Origin: Aeromicrobium stalagmiti
GTDB taxonomy: Bacteria > Actinomycetota > Actinomycetes > Propionibacteriales > Nocardioidaceae
Reading direction: 5' to 3'
Assembly (NCBI RefSeq): GCF_013283745.1
Contig: NZ_JABSTZ010000003.1
Span: 186,001-250,000, forward strand
Length of the DNA: 64,000 bases
The notes under the pieces were generated by a model, which searched no databases, was not told where the DNA came from, and saw only the letters and a program-made list of their open reading frames with translations. The translations under genes were made by a program, and so were the position numbers. Positions 7,405 to 16,284 of the stretch are shown here, one piece after another (within the stretch, counting starts at the first letter, position 1; every line of letters begins with the position of its first letter).

Positions 7405-8853
7405 ATGAGCACCGACACCGCGGAAACCGGCCAGCCGACAGAGCTCAAGAGAGTCATGGGGCCCAAGCTCCTGCTGCTCTTCATCGTCGGCGACATCCTG
7501 GGTGCCGGCGTGTACGCCGTCACCGGGCAGATGGCAGGTGGCGTCGGCGGCATCGTGTGGCTGCCCTTCCTGCTGGCCTTCGTCGTCGCCACGATCACGG
7601 CGCTGTCCTACCTCGAGCTGGTCACGAAGTATCCACAGGCAGCCGGCGCCGCGCTTTACACGCACAAGGCGTTCGGCGTGCACTTCATCACGTTCATCGT
7701 GGCCTTCGCCGTGGTCTGCTCGGGCATCACCAGTGCCTCGACCGCCTCGGCGACGCTCGCCGGCTTCCTGACCGACGGCATGGCCATCAACGGCTGGATC
7801 GACGGTGACGTCAGCGACGGCACCATCACGGCGATCGCGATGGTCTTCATGCTGCTGCTCGCGCTGATCAACCTGCGCGGCGTCGGCGAGAGCGTCAAGT
7901 TCAACGTCGTCCTGACGCTCGTCGAGGTCACCGCGCTCGCCATCGTCATCGGTGTCGGCTTCTACGTCGTCGCGAGCGGCGACGGCGACCTGAGCCGCGT
8001 CACGGTCTTCGAGGACGCCAACGACAAGGGCCTGTTCCTGGCCGTGACCGCAGCCACCTCGATCGCCTTCTTCGCGATGGTCGGCTTCGAGGACGCCGTC
8101 AACATGGTCGAGGAGGTCGAGAACCCGCAGAAGATCTTCCCGCGCACGATGCTCACGGGCCTCGGCATCGCAGTCGTGCTCTACATGCTCGTGGCGGTCT
8201 CCGTGGTCAGCGTGCTCACGTCGGAGCAGATCACCCAGATCAACGAGGACGAGGGCCGGGCGCTGCTGTCGGTCGTCTCGATCGGCGCTCCGGACTTCCC
8301 GATCGACAAGGTCTTCCCGTTCCTCGCCGTCTTCGCCGTCGCCAACACCGCACTGATCAACATGCTGATGGCCAGCCGCCTGATCTACGGCATGGCCCGC
8401 CAGGACGTGCTCCCGCGCCAGCTCGGCTCGGTGCTCCCGGGTCGACGCACGCCGTGGGCGGGCATCGCGTTCACGACCGTCCTCGCGCTCGGCCTGATCT
8501 ACTACGTGCGCCAGGACCCCGACAGCGACATCGTCGTCAACCTGGCCAGCGTCACGTCGCTGCTGCTGCTGTGCGTCTTCGCCGTCGTCAACGTCGCCTG
8601 CCTCGTGCTGCGTGGCAAGCGCCACGACCACGTCAAGACGTTCTTCTCCTCGCCCGGCCCGCTCCCCTACCTCGGAGCGTTCCTGTGCCTGTTCCTGGTC
8701 GGCCCGTGGGTCGACCGCGAGTCGATCGTCTACGAGATCGCCGGCGGCCTGATGCTCATCGGCGTCGTGCTCTGGCTCATCACGTTCGCCATCAACAAGG
8801 CGACCGGTCAGGGCGACAGCAACTTCGAGGACGTCGACTCGCTCGGCGACTGA
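7405..8853 (+). CDS. APC-family amino acid permease
   Basis: A 482-residue transporter of the amino acid-polyamine-organocation superfamily with about 12 membrane segments. TM1 carries the unwound GDILGAGVYAVTG motif typical of APC substrate sites. TM6 contains the ATSIAFFAMVGFEDAVNMVEE region, with the conserved GFE[DE] motif. The substrate is probably an amino acid or amine. A Shine-Dalgarno AAGGGGG precedes the ATG, unlike the leaderless neighbours. The small ABM-domain gene starts 1 nt after its stop, so the two are probably co-transcribed. Confidence 0.92.
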   Translation: MSTDTAETGQPTELKRVMGPKLLLLFIVGDILGAGVYAVTGQMAGGVGGIVWLPFLLAFVVATITALSYLELVTKYPQAAGAALYTHKAFGVHFITFIVAFAVVCSGITSASTASATLAGFLTDGMAINGWIDGDVSDGTITAIAMVFMLLLALINLRGVGESVKFNVVLTLVEVTALAIVIGVGFYVVASGDGDLSRVTVFEDANDKGLFLAVTAATSIAFFAMVGFEDAVNMVEEVENPQKIFPRTMLTGLGIAVVLYMLVAVSVVSVLTSEQITQINEDEGRALLSVVSIGAPDFPIDKVFPFLAVFAVANTALINMLMASRLIYGMARQDVLPRQLGSVLPGRRTPWAGIAFTTVLALGLIYYVRQDPDSDIVVNLASVTSLLLLCVFAVVNVACLVLRGKRHDHVKTFFSSPGPLPYLGAFLCLFLVGPWVDRESIVYEIAGGLMLIGVVLWLITFAINKATGQGDSNFEDVDSLGD

Positions 8854-8854
8854 C

Positions 8855-9139
8855 GTGCTGATCGTCGCCGGCCACCTGGTGGTGGCGCCCGACGGCCGCG
8901 ACGCCTACCTCCAGGGGTGCGTCGCGGTCGTCGAACGTGCACGGCAGGCTCAGGGCTGCCTCGACTTCGCCCTCAGCGCAGACCTCGTCGACCCGGGACG
9001 CATCAACATCCTCGAGCGCTGGGACAACGAGAACGACCTGCTGGCCTTCCGGGGCTCAGGGCCCAGCGGAGACCAGCAGGTCGCGGTGCTCGATGCGTCG
9101 GTCAGGCGTTACGAGGTCTCGTCCGAGGGACCGGCCTGA
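8855..9139 (+). CDS. Antibiotic biosynthesis monooxygenase (ABM) domain protein
   Basis: A 94-residue ferredoxin-like ABM/Dabb-type protein. It shows the typical pattern of a first strand (LIVAGHLVV), a central helix (CVAVVERARQAQGCLDFALS) and a second strand ending in ILERWDNENDLLAF. Family members range from heme-degrading or quinone oxygenases to quorum-signal enzymes, so the reaction is open. It starts with GTG immediately after the permease stop. Its 3' end overlaps the convergent terC gene by 31 nt. Confidence 0.8.
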   Translation: MLIVAGHLVVAPDGRDAYLQGCVAVVERARQAQGCLDFALSADLVDPGRINILERWDNENDLLAFRGSGPSGDQQVAVLDASVRRYEVSSEGPA

Positions 9140-10149
9140 ACCTTGGCAGATCCGTCCGGGTTGAGCCCGGCCTTCTCGCGACGGCTGGAGACCGTCAGGC
9201 TGACGATCGCGGTGATCGACAGGATGCCGACGATGACGCCGAGGCTGAGCAGCGTCGGGATCTCGTAGACCTTGACGTGCTCACCGCCGTTGATGAACGG
9301 CAGCTCGTTCTCGTGCAGCGCGTGCAGGATCAGCTTGACGCCGATGAACGACAGCAGGATCGCGAGTCCCTGCGACAGGTAGATCAGCTTCTTCAGCAGG
9401 CCACCCAGCAGGAAGTACAGCTGGCGCAGACCCATCAGCGCGAACACGTTGGCCGTGAAGACCAGGTAGGGCTCCTTGGTCAGGCCGTAGATCGCCGGGA
9501 TGGAGTCGAGCGCGAACAGCAGGTCCGTGGTGCCCAGCGCGATGATCACCAGGAACATCGGCGTGATGGCCCGCTTGCCGTTGACCTTGGCGAACAGCTT
9601 GAGGCCGTCCCACTGGTCGGAGACCGTGAACCGCTTGCGCGCCATCCGGACCACGGCGTTCTCGCCGTCGTCGTCGTGCTCGGTGTCCTTGGCCAGGTTG
9701 TAGCCGGTGTAGAGCAGGAAGGCGCCGAAGATGTAGAAGATCCACGAGACCTGCTCGATGGCGACCGCACCCAGGGCGATGAAGATCGCGCGGAAGACCA
9801 GCGCGATGACGATGCCGACCAGCAGGGCCTCCTGCTGGTACTTCCTCGGCACCTTGAAGCTGGCCATGATGATGATGAAGATGAACAGGTTGTCGATCGA
9901 CAGGCTGTACTCGGTGAGCCACCCGGCGAAGAACTGCAGACCGTAGTCGCCGTCCTTGCCCGACGTGTTGTGGTAGGCCGTGACCCAGATGCCGAAGGCG
10001 ATCGCGAGTCCGACATAGATGCTCAGATAGGTCGCGCACTCCTTCATCGACGGCTCGTGGGGCCGTCGCGCGACGATCAAGATGTCGAACAGGAGCACCG
10101 CGAGCGTCACGCCGATCGTGATCGCCCATTCGGTGGTGGATACGTTCAA
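9109..10149 (-). CDS. TerC family membrane protein (Mn2+ efflux)
   Basis: A 346-residue TerC/Alx-type integral membrane protein. Conserved acidic intramembrane motifs are visible: EYSLSIDNLFIF in one half and DLLFALDSIPAI in the other, the hallmarks of the family. Members export Mn2+ and help load exported metalloproteins. The start is TTG with a strong GGAGG 8 nt upstream. That GGAGG is inside a hairpin preceded by a yybP-ykoY riboswitch, so expression should rise when Mn2+ is high. The C-terminal tail is charged and cytoplasmic. Confidence 0.93.
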   Translation of the reverse strand: MNVSTTEWAITIGVTLAVLLFDILIVARRPHEPSMKECATYLSIYVGLAIAFGIWVTAYHNTSGKDGDYGLQFFAGWLTEYSLSIDNLFIFIIIMASFKVPRKYQQEALLVGIVIALVFRAIFIALGAVAIEQVSWIFYIFGAFLLYTGYNLAKDTEHDDDGENAVVRMARKRFTVSDQWDGLKLFAKVNGKRAITPMFLVIIALGTTDLLFALDSIPAIYGLTKEPYLVFTANVFALMGLRQLYFLLGGLLKKLIYLSQGLAILLSFIGVKLILHALHENELPFINGGEHVKVYEIPTLLSLGVIVGILSITAIVSLTVSSRREKAGLNPDGSAKVQAGPSDETS

Positions 10150-10157
10150 GGGATTGT

Positions 10158-10182
10158 CCTCCGGTCGTCAATGCGCCGGAGG
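10158..10182 (-). promoter_or_regulatory. Shine-Dalgarno-sequestering hairpin of terC
   Basis: Perfect 7-bp arms CCTCCGG/CCGGAGG around an 11-nt loop hide the terC ribosome binding site. With the aptamer upstream it forms the likely expression platform of a translational riboswitch. Confidence 0.75.
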
Positions 10183-10202
10183 TCTCTTCCGCCGCCCGAC
10201 GA

Positions 10203-10292
10203 CCGAGGTCAGTGGCGGCCCGCAGAACCGGGTGACTGCTGGGAGTCACCGTGATGACGGCGCTGCGATCGGGGAATACTCCCCTCCGCGTC
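10203..10292 (-). promoter_or_regulatory. yybP-ykoY Mn2+ riboswitch aptamer
   Basis: On the minus strand the two conserved aptamer loops are present. GGGGAGTA (complement of 10277-10284) is loop 1. CCGTCATCACGG (complement of 10249-10260) leads into the GGTGACT/AGTCACC hairpin. A closing GACCTC (complement of 10205-10210) can pair with the 5' GGAGG. GCAG/CTGC helix arms flank the second loop. Position just upstream of terC fits the known class, where Mn2+ bridges the two loops and frees the ribosome binding site. Confidence 0.88.
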
Positions 10293-10361
10293 CCATTGTG
10301 TCAGCAGATGGCGCCTTGCCACCAATCGGGGACGCGCTGTCTGACGACGCCTGCGGGCGGC

Positions 10362-10847
10362 TCAGACCTCGTCGATCGCGCCGGTGGCGACGTCGAAGAC
10401 GAAGCCCCGGACGTGATCCTTCTTCGGGATGAACGGATTGGCCTTGATGCGGTTGATGCCCTGCTTGACGTCGGCGGCGGCGTCGGGGAAGGCCTCGGAC
10501 GACCACGTCGGACGGATGCCGGTCTCAGCCTCGATGCCCTGACGGAACTCGTCGTCCGCAAACGTCACCATGCCGCAGTCGGTGTGGTGGACCAGCACGA
10601 TCTCCTCGGTGCCGAGCAGCCGCTGGCTGATGGCGAGCGATCGCAGCGCATCCTCGGTGACGACACCGCCGGCGTTGCGGATGACGTGAGCGTCGCCCTC
10701 CTCGATGCCGAGGATCTTGGCGGGATCGAGTCGGGCGTCCATGCAGGCGACGACGGCGACCTTGCGGGCCGGCGGCAGCGGCAGCGGGCCGTTGAAGCCC
10801 TCTTGGTAGGACTTGTTGGCTTCGACGAGCTCGTCGGTGACGGTCAT
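10362..10847 (-). CDS. Beta-class carbonic anhydrase
   Basis: A cytoplasmic 161-residue zinc enzyme that interconverts CO2 and bicarbonate. Zinc ligands are Cys35 (in CMDARLD, with the Asp/Arg dyad), His88 and Cys91 (HHTDCGM). The short length matches the compact clade of the family. The ATG at 10847 is preferred over one 12 codons upstream because AAGGAG lies 8 nt before it. It may supply bicarbonate for carboxylases; no carboxylase gene is nearby. It stands apart from terC, with the riboswitch between them. Confidence 0.92.
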   Translation of the reverse strand: MTVTDELVEANKSYQEGFNGPLPLPPARKVAVVACMDARLDPAKILGIEEGDAHVIRNAGGVVTEDALRSLAISQRLLGTEEIVLVHHTDCGMVTFADDEFRQGIEAETGIRPTWSSEAFPDAAADVKQGINRIKANPFIPKKDHVRGFVFDVATGAIDEV

Positions 10848-10914
10848 GTGGGAGTCTCCTTGGTGGCGGGCGGTGCGATCCACTGTCGCTCGTATCGCCG
10901 CCTCCGTGGAGCCG

Positions 10915-10929
10915 TGTCACCTGATGACA
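10915..10929. repeat. 15-bp palindrome upstream of carbonic anhydrase
   Basis: TGTCA-CCTGA-TGACA lies about 70 nt upstream of the carbonic anhydrase start, in the spacer behind the epimerase gene. Possible operator; short enough to be chance. Confidence 0.3.
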
Positions 10930-10955
10930 TGGCCGCGCCGGACCGCGCCGAAGTG

Positions 10956-11741
10956 CTAGAGCGCCCGTCCGGTGACGTCGAGCCGGACCGTGTGAGGCCA
11001 CGGACCCGACGGCTGCAGCGCGGCATGGTCGAACGCGTCGGGCGGCGCTGTCTGCGGCTCGACGCAGATCGTGCCCGCCGGCTGGTCGTAGACGACCCAC
11101 CACGGAGTGGCGGCGCTGAGCGTGAGCTCGAGGGCGCCCGGCCAGGTCAGCACGGGCGAGCCCTCGACGCGGAAGCAGTCGTCCCACGGTCCGGGTGTCG
11201 GATCGACGAGCCGCCCCGTCGGCAGGCCGTCTGGTCCGCGCTCGACCATGGCGGTCGCTCCGAGGGACAGCTGTGCCTCCTCGCCGGCAGAAAGCCGCCG
11301 GGCGAACCACGGGTGCAGCCCGATCGAGCAGGGGCCGTCGGTGCCGTCGTCCCAGCCGAGCTCGATGCTGACCCCGTCGTCGAGCAGCCGGTAGGTCAGG
11401 GCCGCCGTGCCGGACGTCGGCCACGGTGCACCGATGCCCAGGCGGTAGTCGCCCTCGGCGACGGCCTGCCAGGCCGCGACGTGCCCGAGCCCGTGCAGCG
11501 CGTTGGGCCCGTCGGTCTGGGGCAGCTGGTGGACGCCGCTGCCGTCGCGCAGCAGCCCGTCTCGCACCCGACCGGCCCAGGGCACCATCGGGAAGCAGCC
11601 ATCGGCGATGTCCGGGTCGACGGAGGGATCTTCGGCGTGTGCCAGCACCTCGAAGCCGTCGATGACCAGACTGACGAGACGCGCACCACGGGTGGGATCG
11701 ATCTCGGCCCGGACGCGGTCGTTGTGCAGGACGTCGTTCAC
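10956..11741 (-). CDS. Aldose 1-epimerase family protein
   Basis: A 261-residue galactose-mutarotase-like beta-sandwich enzyme. Family residues appear in FPMVPWAGRVRDG (sugar-binding Arg), the GLGHVAAW His, the GLHPWFA His, and an acidic VEPQTAPPDAF near the C-terminus. It probably interconverts sugar anomers, or acts on hexose 6-phosphate as in the YeaD subgroup. The GTG start lies 2 nt after the uvrB stop, so it should be co-transcribed with uvrB, with no obvious functional link. Confidence 0.85.
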   Translation of the reverse strand: MNDVLHNDRVRAEIDPTRGARLVSLVIDGFEVLAHAEDPSVDPDIADGCFPMVPWAGRVRDGLLRDGSGVHQLPQTDGPNALHGLGHVAAWQAVAEGDYRLGIGAPWPTSGTAALTYRLLDDGVSIELGWDDGTDGPCSIGLHPWFARRLSAGEEAQLSLGATAMVERGPDGLPTGRLVDPTPGPWDDCFRVEGSPVLTWPGALELTLSAATPWWVVYDQPAGTICVEPQTAPPDAFDHAALQPSGPWPHTVRLDVTGRAL

Positions 11742-11743
11742 GC

Positions 11744-13828
11744 TCAGACGCCCGCCTCGAGCATGCTGCGCAGCTCCTTCTTGAGGTCGCCGATCTCGTC
11801 GCGCAGACGAGCGGCGACCTCGAACTGCAGCTCGGCCGCGGCGGCCCGCATCTGCTCGCTGAGCTGCTCGATCAGGGCCGCCAGCTCACCCGACGGGAGG
11901 TTGGCGAGGTCGGCCGTGTGCTGCCCGAGCGGCACCGCGGCGCCCTTGCGCTTGTGGTCGCCGGTCGCCGACAGCAGCGCGGCGGTGTCGGCGTCCTCGC
12001 GCGCCAGCATGTCGGTGATGTCGCCGATCTTCTTGCGCAGCGGGGTCGGGTCGATGCCGTGGGCCGTGTTGTAGGCGACCTGCTTCTCGCGGCGCCGGTT
12101 GGTCTCCTCGATCGCCCAGGCCATCGAGTCGGTGATGCGGTCGGCGTACATGATGACCTGGCCCGACACGTTGCGCGCCGCGCGGCCGATCGTCTGGATG
12201 AGCGACCGGGTCGACCGCAGGAAGCCCTCCTTGTCGGCGTCGAGGATCGCCACGAGGCTGACCTCGGGAAGGTCGAGACCCTCCCTCAACAGGTTGATGC
12301 CGACCAGCACGTCGTACTCCCCCAGCCTCAGCTCGCGCAACAGCTCGACGCGTCGGAGCGTGTCGACCTCGCTGTGGAGGTAGCGGGTGCGGATGCCGGC
12401 CTCGAGGAGGTAGTCGGTGAGGTCCTCGGACATCTTCTTGGTCAGGGTCGTGACGAGCACGCGCTCCTGACGCTCGACCCGGCCGCGGATCTGGGTGATG
12501 AGGTCGTCGATCTGGCCCTTGGTCGGCTTGACGATGACCTCGGGGTCGATCAGGCCGGTCGGTCGGATGATCTGCTCGACGACGTCCTCGCCGACCTTCT
12601 CCATCTCATAGCTGCCCGGGGTGGCCGACAGGTAGACGGTCTGTCCGATGCGGTCGAGGAACTCCGGCCACTTGAGCGGACGGTTGTCCATCGCGCTGGG
12701 CAGACGGAAGCCGTGCTCGACCAGCGACCGCTTGCGGGACATGTCGCCCTCGTACATCGCGCCGATCTGCGGGATCGTCACGTGCGACTCGTCGACCACG
12801 AGGATGAAGTCGTCGGGGAAGTAGTCGAGCAGGCAGTTGGGGGCCGAGCCCTGTGCGCGGCCGTCCATGTGGCGCGAGTAGTTCTCGATGCCGGCGCACG
12901 TGCCGACCTGCTGCATCATCTCCAGGTCGTAGGTCGTGCGCATGCGCAGGCGCTGGGCCTCGAGCAGCTTGCCCTCCCCCTCGAGCTCGGCGAGGCGGAC
13001 CTCGAGCTCCTCCTCGATCGTGCGCATCGCTCGGTGCATCGTCTCGTTGCCGGCTGCGTAGTGCGTCGCGGCACCGACGTAGAGCTCCTGGTCGTCGCTC
13101 AGCACCTCGCCGGTCAGCGGGTGCAGCGTCATCAGGCGCTCGATCTCGTCGCCGAAGAACTCCACCCGGACCGCCATCTCCTGGTAGACCGGGAAGATCT
13201 CGACGGTGTCGCCCTTGACCCGGAAGGTCCCGCGGGTCGTGGCGACGTCGTTGCGGACGTACTGGGCCTGCACGAGCGTGCGCAGCAGCTGCTCACGCGG
13301 CAGCTCCTCGCCGACACGGAAGCCGATCATGCGCTCGAGGTACTCCTGGGCGGAGCCGAGGCCGTAGATGCACGAGACGGTGGCGACGACGATGACGTCG
13401 CGACGCGTCAGCAGCGACCAGGTCGCGGAGTGCCGGAGCCGCTCGACCTCCTCGTTGACCGACGAGTCCTTCTCGATGTAGGTGTCGCTCTGCGCGATGT
13501 AGGCCTCGGGCTGGTAGTAGTCGTAGTAGGACACGAAGTACTCGACCGCGTTGTGCGGCAGCAGCTCGCGCAGCTCGTTGGCGAACTGGGCCGCGAGCAG
13601 CTTGTTGGGCATCATGACGAGCATCGGCCGCTGCAGCTCCTCGGCCAGCCACGCGGTGGTCGCCGTCTTGCCGGTGCCCGTCGCACCCAGCAGCACGACG
13701 TCCTGCTCGCCGCCGCGGATGCGCTTGGAGATCTCGGCGATGGCGGCCGGCTGGTCACCGGCCGGCTGGTAGTCGGAGACGACCTCGATGGGTGCCACCT
13801 GGCGACGGAGCTCTGCAACTGAACGCAT
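11744..13828 (-). CDS. uvrB: UvrABC excinuclease subunit B
   Basis: The 694-residue damage-verifying helicase of nucleotide excision repair. In order: the Q-motif region ([11 protein letters not shown]), Walker A GATGTGKT, the beta-hairpin [13 protein letters not shown] that clamps DNA, DEAD-like DESHVTIPQ, helicase motifs ending RAARN, and a C-terminal UVR domain ([16 protein letters not shown]) that contacts UvrC. The length is normal. The ATG follows TACGCT (13835-13840) by 6 nt, so it is probably leaderless, and no LexA box is visible. The epimerase-like gene follows 2 nt later. Confidence 0.98.
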   Translation of the reverse strand: MRSVAELRRQVAPIEVVSDYQPAGDQPAAIAEISKRIRGGEQDVVLLGATGTGKTATTAWLAEELQRPMLVMMPNKLLAAQFANELRELLPHNAVEYFVSYYDYYQPEAYIAQSDTYIEKDSSVNEEVERLRHSATWSLLTRRDVIVVATVSCIYGLGSAQEYLERMIGFRVGEELPREQLLRTLVQAQYVRNDVATTRGTFRVKGDTVEIFPVYQEMAVRVEFFGDEIERLMTLHPLTGEVLSDDQELYVGAATHYAAGNETMHRAMRTIEEELEVRLAELEGEGKLLEAQRLRMRTTYDLEMMQQVGTCAGIENYSRHMDGRAQGSAPNCLLDYFPDDFILVVDESHVTIPQIGAMYEGDMSRKRSLVEHGFRLPSAMDNRPLKWPEFLDRIGQTVYLSATPGSYEMEKVGEDVVEQIIRPTGLIDPEVIVKPTKGQIDDLITQIRGRVERQERVLVTTLTKKMSEDLTDYLLEAGIRTRYLHSEVDTLRRVELLRELRLGEYDVLVGINLLREGLDLPEVSLVAILDADKEGFLRSTRSLIQTIGRAARNVSGQVIMYADRITDSMAWAIEETNRRREKQVAYNTAHGIDPTPLRKKIGDITDMLAREDADTAALLSATGDHKRKGAAVPLGQHTADLANLPSGELAALIEQLSEQMRAAAAELQFEVAARLRDEIGDLKKELRSMLEAGV

Positions 13829-13834
13829 ACGACG

Positions 13835-13840
13835 AGCGTA
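13835..13840 (-). promoter_or_regulatory. Putative -10 element of leaderless uvrB promoter
   Basis: TACGCT ends 6 nt before the uvrB ATG. Confidence 0.5.
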
Positions 13841-13881
13841 CGGGCCGCCACCGACAAAGGCTCGCCGCGGACGGCAGGCCC

Positions 13882-13887
13882 TAGAGT
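13882..13887 (+). promoter_or_regulatory. Putative -10 element of a leaderless promoter
   Basis: TAGAGT ends 6 nt before the ATG of the TetR gene. Confidence 0.55.
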
Positions 13888-13893
13888 GATCCC

Positions 13894-14553
13894 ATGCCCG
13901 TCTCGGAACGCCGCGCAGAGCGGAAGAGGGAGATTCTCGAGGCGACCCGCAGCTTGTTCGACGAGCGTGGCGTGAGGGACGCCCAGATCGAGGACATCGC
14001 TCGGGCCGTCGGGATCAACCGTGCCATCATCTACCGCCACTTCTCCGGCAAGGAGGAGCTCTTCGCCGAGACCCTCGTCGGCTACCTCCAGGAGCTCGGC
14101 ACGACGCTCGGTGACGCCGACGACCCGACCGCCGACCCGGAGGTACGCCTGCGGGCGCTCACCGGCGTCTTCCTCGACTTCGGTGCCCGGCTTCCGGCGT
14201 TCGTCGACTGCGCCCAGGCGCTGCTGCGGCGCCGCGGCGAGGAGCTCATGGAGGAGGTCAGCCAGCAGGTCATGATCGACCTCGGCCTCGCGATGGCCGG
14301 CTGCCTCAACCACGTCGTCGAGGTGCTCGAGGCCGGCACCGCCAGCGGACAGTTCCAGGTCAAGGACCCCAACCTGCTGGCCAACATCTTCTACACGCAG
14401 GCGCTCGGCGTGCTCAACCTCGCCACGCTGCAGCTGTCGGTGCGCGAGAAGAACCCGGGCCTTCCCGCGGTCGATGCCGTCCCGTTCGACCAGGTCAAGG
14501 ACCTCGTCGTCGTCGCCGCCATCGCCATGGCCCGCGGCACCGACCGGTCCTGA
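13894..14553 (+). CDS. TetR family transcriptional regulator
   Basis: A 219-residue repressor-type protein. The N-terminal helix-turn-helix spans about residues 10-56, with the recognition region [23 protein letters not shown]. The rest is an all-helical ligand and dimer domain. It lies next to the thiolase/fabG4/htdX lipid genes on the far side of a terminator-like hairpin, so a role in their control through the palindrome at 16270 is attractive but unproven. A TAGAGT hexamer 6 nt before the ATG suggests leaderless expression. It is divergent from uvrB. Confidence 0.9.
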   Translation: MPVSERRAERKREILEATRSLFDERGVRDAQIEDIARAVGINRAIIYRHFSGKEELFAETLVGYLQELGTTLGDADDPTADPEVRLRALTGVFLDFGARLPAFVDCAQALLRRRGEELMEEVSQQVMIDLGLAMAGCLNHVVEVLEAGTASGQFQVKDPNLLANIFYTQALGVLNLATLQLSVREKNPGLPAVDAVPFDQVKDLVVVAAIAMARGTDRS

Positions 14554-14660
14554 GACATACGGGCTGCTGAGACGTCCGAAAGCCTCAAGATCCATCGCTG
14601 GGTGCACGGATCTTGAGACATTCGGGTCGTCCGGCGGGCCGAAAGCCTCACGATCCGTCG
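14552..14660. repeat. Imperfect 46-bp direct repeat pair
   Basis: Copies at 14552-14597 and 14615-14660 align without gaps. They share GAGACAT-CGGG at the start and CCGAAAGCCTCA-GATCC-TCG at the end, with a diverged middle. The first copy overlaps the tetR stop codon. The 17-nt spacer ends in GGATCTT, which can pair with AAGATCC of copy 1. The hairpin that follows at 14669 contains GAGACATCCG again, so a third partial unit is present. Confidence 0.65.
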
Positions 14661-14668
14661 AACCACAG

Positions 14669-14710
14669 ACGCCGAGACATCCGTCCCCGGAGGAACGGAT
14701 GTCTCGGCGT
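14669..14710. terminator. Strong 16-bp hairpin between convergent genes
   Basis: Perfect arms ACGCCGAGACATCCGT (14669-14684) and its complement (14695-14710) flank a 10-nt loop. It is placed to end transcription from both tetR (plus) and the thiolase gene (minus). No clear T run follows on either strand, so its strength as an intrinsic terminator is uncertain. Confidence 0.65.
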
Positions 14711-14727
14711 CGGTGCTGGGTCCTGCG

Positions 14728-16137
14728 TCAGGCCTCGAGGATCGCGACGACGCCCTGGCCGCCGGCCGCGCAGATCGAGATTAGGCCGCGACCCGATCCC
14801 TTCTCGTGCAGCAGCTTGGCGAGGTTGGCGATGATGCGGCCACCCGTCGCGGCGAACGGGTGCGCCGCGGCCAGCGACGAGCCCTTGACGTTGAGCTTGC
14901 TGCGGTCGATCGAGCCGAGCGGCACGTCGAGGCCGAGCTTGTCCTTGCAGAACAGCGGGTCCTCCCACGCCGCGAGGGTCGTCAGCACCTGGCCGGCGAA
15001 CGCCTCGTGGATCTCGTAGAAGTCGAAGTCCTGCAGCGTCAGGCCCTGGCGGGCCAGCATGCGCGGCACGGCGTAGACCGGCGCCATGAGCAGGCCCTCG
15101 GCACCCGACACGTAGTCGACGGCAGCGGTCTCGTAGTCGACGAAGTAGGCCTCGGGGGTCCAGCCGTGCTTCTTGGCCTCGTCCTCGGACGCCAGCAGGA
15201 CGACCGACGCGCCGTCGGACAGCGGCGTGGAGTTGGCGGCCGTCATGGTCGCCTCGTCGCCGAACGACTTGCCGAAGACCGGCTTGAGCTTGGCGAGCTT
15301 CTCCAGGCTGGAGTCGGGACGCAGGTTGTTGTCCTTGGTGACGCCGCGGAACGGCGTGATGAGGTCGTCCTGCCACCCCTCGTCGTACGACTTCGCGAGG
15401 TTCTGGTGCGAGGCCACGGCGAGCTCGTCCTGAGCCTCGCGGGTGACGCCCCACTCCTTGGTCGTGATGGCCTGGCTGTCACCCATCGACAGACCGGTGC
15501 GCGGCTCGGCGTTGCGCGGCTGGTCGGGCGCCAGGTAGGCCGGACGGATCTTGGACAGGGCGGCGAGGCGGCCCTTGTTGTCCTTGGCGCGGTTGGCCTC
15601 GAGCAGGATCTTGCGGAGCTTGTCACCGATCGCGAGCGGCGCGTCGGACGTGGTGTCGGAGCCGCCGGCGATGCCGACCTCGATCTTGCCGAGGGCGATC
15701 TTGTTGGCCACGAGCACCGCGGCCTGGATGCCGGTGTCGCAGGCCTGCTGGACGTCGAACGCCGGGGTGTCGGGCGACAGCTTGGAGCCGAGGACGGTCT
15801 CGCGAGCGAGGTTGAAGTCACGGCTGTGCTTGAGCACGGCGCCGGCGGCGAACTCGCCGACGCGCTCACCGGCGAGGTCGAAGCGGTCGACGAGCCCGTC
15901 GAGCGCGGCCGTCAGCATCTCCTGGTTGGAGGCGTCGGTGTAGACGGTGTTGGAGCGGGCGAAGGGGATGCGGTTGCCGCCGATGACGGCGACGCGGCGC
16001 ACCTGCTGGGGCGTCGCGGCAGCGGCGGCCTGGGCGGCCGGTGCGGTGGTCGCGGCAGCGGCGGCCTTCTGGGCCGGCGCCTTCTTCGCGGGTGCCTTCT
16101 TCGCAGGTGCCTTGCTGGCTGGGGTGGTGTCCGCCAT
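14728..16137 (-). CDS. Acetyl-CoA acyltransferase (thiolase), FadA2/FadI-like
   Basis: A 469-residue thiolase that cleaves or condenses 3-ketoacyl-CoA in fatty acid metabolism. The nucleophile Cys is in QQACDTGIQAA, the His in AHPFAATGGR, and the second catalytic Cys in ISICAAGGQG. The first 45 residues are an Ala/Lys/Pro-rich tail with repeated APAKK units, absent from ordinary thiolases. The ATG at 16137 starts MADTTPASKA. It is divergent from fabG4-htdX, matching the M. tuberculosis fadA2/fabG4/htdX arrangement. Confidence 0.9.
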   Translation of the reverse strand: MADTTPASKAPAKKAPAKKAPAQKAAAAATTAPAAQAAAAATPQQVRRVAVIGGNRIPFARSNTVYTDASNQEMLTAALDGLVDRFDLAGERVGEFAAGAVLKHSRDFNLARETVLGSKLSPDTPAFDVQQACDTGIQAAVLVANKIALGKIEVGIAGGSDTTSDAPLAIGDKLRKILLEANRAKDNKGRLAALSKIRPAYLAPDQPRNAEPRTGLSMGDSQAITTKEWGVTREAQDELAVASHQNLAKSYDEGWQDDLITPFRGVTKDNNLRPDSSLEKLAKLKPVFGKSFGDEATMTAANSTPLSDGASVVLLASEDEAKKHGWTPEAYFVDYETAAVDYVSGAEGLLMAPVYAVPRMLARQGLTLQDFDFYEIHEAFAGQVLTTLAAWEDPLFCKDKLGLDVPLGSIDRSKLNVKGSSLAAAHPFAATGGRIIANLAKLLHEKGSGRGLISICAAGGQGVVAILEA

Positions 16138-16269
16138 GGCGGTCTCCTCGATCTTCGTGGCAGTGAGCATGTGAACAGTGGACGATGAACGTGATGAACG
16201 TGATGAGCGCCGCATGCAGGGTGGTGGACTGGCGCCGAATCATGAGGTTACAGTTTCAGAAGCATTCCA

Positions 16270-16284
16270 GATACCAATGGTATC
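16270..16284. promoter_or_regulatory. Palindromic candidate operator
   Basis: GATACCAATGGTATC has 6-bp perfect arms and a 3-base centre. It lies between the divergent thiolase and fabG4 genes, 24 nt before the fabG4 ATG and beside a promoter-like GATAGGAC. Size and symmetry suit a TetR-type regulator such as the one at 13894. Confidence 0.5.
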
